Below, in pieces: positions 5,839 to 8,618 of a stretch of 8,618 nt of DNA. This DNA comes from an uncultured Actinomycetes bacterium (GTDB taxonomy: Bacteria > Actinomycetota > Actinomycetes > S36-B12), in contig CALFIA010000062.1 in the NCBI GenBank assembly GCA_937876275.1, positions 1-8,618 of the forward strand. Direction: 5' to 3'. The number at the start of each line of letters is the position of its first letter. The stretch's first letter is position 1. The translations under genes were made by a program, and so were the position numbers. The notes beneath the pieces were generated by a model. It did not search any database. It was given only the letters and a program-made list of their open reading frames with translations, and was not told the origin of the DNA.

Positions 5839-6534
5839 ATGGATACCGAACTCTGCATCTCACGCATTCGGAATTCGTCGGAGACGATGCTGTCGCTCTA
5901 CACACCAGACACTGCTGAACTTCCCGTGCCCGCATGCCCGGCATGGACCATGCGTGATCTGCTTCTGCACCTAGCGGATGTGCACCACTTCTGGGCGCTG
6001 ACGATTCTAGAAGCCGACCCATCACGCGAGCTTCCTTTCGAGGCTGCGTATCCCGAGGGTGCTGACGTGATCGAGTGGGCGCGTTCGTGCACAGATGAAC
6101 TGGTTGCTGCATTGCGTGCAAAGCCGTTCGACTCGCCGTGCCAGGTGTGGTGGGAGGAGCCGGCGATTGCCGGCGCAGTTGGTGAGCACCAGGTCTACGA
6201 GGCTGCGCTGCACTGCTGGGATGCACAGGGGGCCGTGATGACTCCGCCGGCCATCGATCTCGACATCTGCGTGGCGGGAATCCCCGAGTGGATCGATGTG
6301 CGCAAGTCGTGGATGACTGAGATGCCGTTGCCGCACATCACCTTCGAGACCACTGATGCGCCGGGCTCCTGGAGCCTGGGCGGTCAGACTGCGGGTGCTG
6401 TGACTGTTCGGGGAACCGCGTCGGATGTGTACCTGTACATGAACGGGCGACTTGGTGTTGATGCTCTCACTGTCTCTGGCGACGTCGAGGCTCTCGAAGC
6501 TTTCACCGAGCGCATGGAATACCTAAACGGGTAA
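5839..6534 (+). CDS. Maleylpyruvate isomerase-like / DinB-type mycothiol-dependent family protein (231 aa)
   Basis: A two-domain protein of the MDMPI_N/MDMPI_C type. The N-terminal four-helix DinB-like domain shows VPACPAWTMRDLLLHLADVH (30-49), the actinobacterial form of this motif, and EHQVYEAALHCWDA (116-129). His44, Glu121 and His125 are placed like the His/Glu/His metal ligands of mycothiol-dependent maleylpyruvate isomerase. The C-terminal ~100 residues include FETTDAPGSWSL and GTASDVYLYMNGR, the usual end domain of the family. Most members have no known substrate, so true isomerase activity should not be assumed; a thiol-transfer or detoxification role with mycothiol is the general expectation. 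The ATG at 5839 comes 3 bp after the rmlC stop, with GGGGT at 5828-5832 as a weak ribosome binding site. A link to rhamnose metabolism is not evident. Confidence 0.85.
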   Translation: MDTELCISRIRNSSETMLSLYTPDTAELPVPACPAWTMRDLLLHLADVHHFWALTILEADPSRELPFEAAYPEGADVIEWARSCTDELVAALRAKPFDSPCQVWWEEPAIAGAVGEHQVYEAALHCWDAQGAVMTPPAIDLDICVAGIPEWIDVRKSWMTEMPLPHITFETTDAPGSWSLGGQTAGAVTVRGTASDVYLYMNGRLGVDALTVSGDVEALEAFTERMEYLNG

Positions 6535-6543
6535 AGCTTTTCA

Positions 6544-8618
6544 CTACCGCGGATTGAGATTGATGCCCGGGATCGCCTTGGTGATCACGCGCAGCTTCGG
6601 GCCACTAGGCACCGCACCGGCCCACCAGGCAAGCGCCATCTGGCTCAGCGCGTACTCCTCCTTGCCGTACTTGTAACCCTCTTCGGCGTTGCCCGGCAGG
6701 TAGATATGGCCATCGGTGAAGCGCTGCTGCAAGGCATGCGTATCAGCGGCGTGGTCGAAGAGGAACTGCTTGGCGTTGGTGTCCTTGGGCGTGTAGATCG
6801 CGGCGAAGGAGTCGACGCCACAGAAGGTTGCGGGGCGACGCATGCCCCAGCCGACCTTCTGGGGGTAATAGATCTGGCCGCCCGGCTTGTAGCTGGTGCC
6901 ACCGGGGGCGGCGTAGGGCGGTGACGGGAAGTCGAGCACCGCCAAGGCGCGATAGATGATGTCGGCGTTCAGGAACGCGGATTCAGGAACCGGCTGATTG
7001 CCCTGGCGCAGCATTGACGCACCCCACCACAGATGCAGCACGTTTTGGGTGTAGTCGGGGTTGACGATGCCGTGATTGGTGATCGTGCCATCCTCATTGG
7101 CATTGGTGCCCGGCAATGCCTGGCTGATGTTGACGCCGTTGATCACTTGGTTGTTCTTCAAATCACTCGGGCGAGCGAAAGCTGCGATGTTGTCTTCGAC
7201 CAGTGAGCGCAGCCATTCATCGTGATGCGGGTGATTGGGCATCATCGCGAGGGCGAGTGCCGGGGCCGTGGAATCCCACGAGACCTCGTCAGCCTTCGAG
7301 TCACCGGGCGTACTTTCCTTGCCATTGCGATCGCGGAAATAGCGAGGGCCGCGGGCAGCGACATAGTCAGCCTCAGCCGCCACCATTGCGGCAACGTAAC
7401 TGCGCTCCTGGACAGTCAGCTGCGGCCACAACAGCCACGCTGCCTGGCCTGCCGTTGATGCCCAGAGCGCTGACTGCCAACTGTTGCCCCAGCCGCCTGC
7501 ACTGACTGCCCGATGGGCGCAGGCGATGCTGCGCAGTTGCCACTTGGCGAAGTTGAGCAGCTGCGCACGGGTGATGCCGTTGACGGTTGTCCACTTGCTG
7601 GTGGTCAGCATGATTGCCGCAGCCTGGGCCTCATTCGCTGCGCGGCGAATGCCTGACTCGAGATTCGCACCCACATTGACGATGTCGTAATAGGGCTCGT
7701 TGACTCGCCACTTCAGGCGGTTGGTGAGGTCATTGACCATTGCGTAGCGCAGGCCGTCTTGCACTGTCGCGAGGATCTGCTGACCGCCGGGCATGCTCGG
7801 GTTGCCGCGCAGCTTGGCCGGCGGCTTCACGGCGCCGGCGAGATCCTTCACTGACTTCTCAATGCCCATCGTGGTCGTCGGGCAATGACCAAGGGCGGTG
7901 GCGCGATTGCCGACAAGCGGGGTCTGGCCTGCCGCGATCGGCACGTTTGCCGTGGCGACCTTCTTGATCTTCTCCAGGCCATTGATCGCAACTGTCCAGG
8001 TGCTGCCCGTGACCGCTCCCGGGTCTGACTTTCCATCGGCATTCCAGTCACCAACGACGGGCGCTGCTGCAGGGTCACCGAAGGCGAAGCTCGCGACGAT
8101 CGCATTGGCCTCGGGAGCAGGCTGCACGTCAATGGCCTTCGCGATCCACTTCGGGCGCTTTGTCTCGCCGGTGATGCGCAGGATCCAGGTGCCGGCACGC
8201 ACCACGCCAAGATCGCTCTTGCCGTCGCCATTCCAATCGCCAACAACCGGGATATCGCCAGCCTGGCCGAAGTTGTCATCTGGCGCAGGCTTGCCAGTGC
8301 TCAGCTGCCACTTCCAGATGCCGTTGTTGAAGACACCGACATCGGCGATCGAATCCTTATCGATGAGGCCGACGACAGGAATGTCACCTGCCGCGCCGCC
8401 GAAGGTCGTCTTCTGGGTCCAGTGATCGGTGAGCACCGATACGTCAGTGGTGAACCATGCGCCGTTGGCGTAGTAGCCCGGGGTCATCAGGCCATCGCCA
8501 TTCCAGTCGCCCATCAGCGGTACGCCGCTCACGCCGGGCATCTTCAAGGTGATCTTGGTGGTGGCACCGCCAATGGGGCCGTAGGTCACCCAGTCGCCCT
8601 TGGCGAGATCGGAGACTA
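6544..8618 (-). CDS. FG-GAP-like repeat protein with C-terminal helical (alpha/alpha)-toroid-like domain, 5'-truncated
   Basis: The frame is open to the right edge of the window (~690 codons visible), so start and any signal peptide are outside it; a GTG at 8587-8589 is in frame but lies inside a repeat and is unlikely to be the start. The first ~240 residues hold repeats built on VPVVGDWNGDGxxDxG, whose DxNxDG core resembles Ca-binding FG-GAP/integrin-like blades, typical of exported proteins. After ~260 the protein becomes helical and Trp-rich: GGWGNSWQSALWASTAGQAA (365-384 counted from that GTG), MVAAEADYV, GDSKADEVSWDSTAPALALA (429-448) and MMPNHPHHDEWLR. This pattern suggests an (alpha/alpha) toroid as in polysaccharide lyases and some glycosidases. 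I do not recognise a characterised family or a certain active site, so a glycan-degrading role is only a hypothesis. It ends 9 bp from the converging DinB-like gene. Confidence 0.75.
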   Translation of the reverse strand, partial: VSDLAKGDWVTYGPIGGATTKITLKMPGVSGVPLMGDWNGDGLMTPGYYANGAWFTTDVSVLTDHWTQKTTFGGAAGDIPVVGLIDKDSIADVGVFNNGIWKWQLSTGKPAPDDNFGQAGDIPVVGDWNGDGKSDLGVVRAGTWILRITGETKRPKWIAKAIDVQPAPEANAIVASFAFGDPAAAPVVGDWNADGKSDPGAVTGSTWTVAINGLEKIKKVATANVPIAAGQTPLVGNRATALGHCPTTTMGIEKSVKDLAGAVKPPAKLRGNPSMPGGQQILATVQDGLRYAMVNDLTNRLKWRVNEPYYDIVNVGANLESGIRRAANEAQAAAIMLTTSKWTTVNGITRAQLLNFAKWQLRSIACAHRAVSAGGWGNSWQSALWASTAGQAAWLLWPQLTVQERSYVAAMVAAEADYVAARGPRYFRDRNGKESTPGDSKADEVSWDSTAPALALAMMPNHPHHDEWLRSLVEDNIAAFARPSDLKNNQVINGVNISQALPGTNANEDGTITNHGIVNPDYTQNVLHLWWGASMLRQGNQPVPESAFLNADIIYRALAVLDFPSPPYAAPGGTSYKPGGQIYYPQKVGWGMRRPATFCGVDSFAAIYTPKDTNAKQFLFDHAADTHALQQRFTDGHIYLPGNAEEGYKYGKEEYALSQMALAWWAGAVPSGPKLRVITKAIPGINLNPR
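7900..8520 (-). repeat. GDWNGDG (FG-GAP-like) protein repeats
   Basis: Exact or near-exact GDWNGDG cores are encoded at 8491-8511, 8221-8241 and 8032-8052 (the last GDWNADG). A degenerate copy (VGLIDKDS) lies near 8350-8370 and a last remnant (PLVGNRA) near 7900-7915. Successive cores are 47, 43, 63 and 47 residues apart. Each is preceded by a VP/IP/AP-x-VG strand and followed by a Gly-x-Trp strand, as in blades of a beta-propeller. The array continues toward the window edge, so the total number is unknown. Confidence 0.8.

Noticed and set aside
1..8618. tRNA, rRNA, CRISPR array, insertion sequence, toxin-antitoxin or defence genes
   Set aside because: I looked for them and saw no cloverleaf-type segment, regularly spaced direct repeats, transposase motifs or terminal inverted repeats; almost all the sequence is covered by the eight genes listed.

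Overview
The window looks like part of a surface-glycan gene region from a high-GC Actinomycetota (actinobacterial) genome. The evidence is G+C-rich third codon positions, use of GTG and TTG starts, an RmlC that from memory lines up residue for residue with the Mycobacterium tuberculosis enzyme around its catalytic His62 and Tyr132, and a protein of the maleylpyruvate-isomerase/DinB-like family, which is typical of mycothiol-producing actinobacteria. I cannot name a genus. No rRNA, tRNA, CRISPR array, insertion sequence or phage gene is visible.

Layout from left to right: (1) the 3' end of a secreted-type Ig-like domain protein (+), followed by a perfect 15-bp hairpin terminator that also serves the converging gene; (2) a 614-aa GT4 glycosyltransferase (-) with an extra C-terminal beta-rich domain and a SWKVTAPLR tail; (3) divergently, a PAPS-type sulfotransferase (+) with a good ribosome binding site in front of a TTG start; (4) and (5) a minus-strand pair, a GT2 glycosyltransferase translationally coupled by a GTGA overlap to an upstream GT4 of the DUF1972/rhamnosyltransferase type; (6) and (7) divergently, with only 22 bp between start codons, rmlC (dTDP-4-dehydrorhamnose 3,5-epimerase) and a DinB/MDMPI-like protein 3 bp behind it; (8) on the minus strand, running off the right edge, a large protein with GDWNGDG (FG-GAP-like) repeats followed by a helical, probably (alpha/alpha)-toroid domain.

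Together the genes suggest synthesis of a rhamnose-containing extracellular polysaccharide or glycoconjugate: RmlC helps supply dTDP-L-rhamnose, three glycosyltransferases build the chain, and the sulfotransferase could sulfate it. The two flanking repeat or Ig-like proteins are probably exported. The role of the sulfotransferase and of the large repeat protein is inference from context.

The most striking single item is not biology. Positions 241-279 are ten T residues followed by the exact 29-base Illumina P5 adapter, embedded in frame in the first gene. It is an assembly artefact. The protein there is partly fictitious, and the join between bases 1-240 and the rest of the window should not be trusted without reads. 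I did not find convincing evidence for a new biological system; the remaining points of interest are gene arrangement and domain composition.
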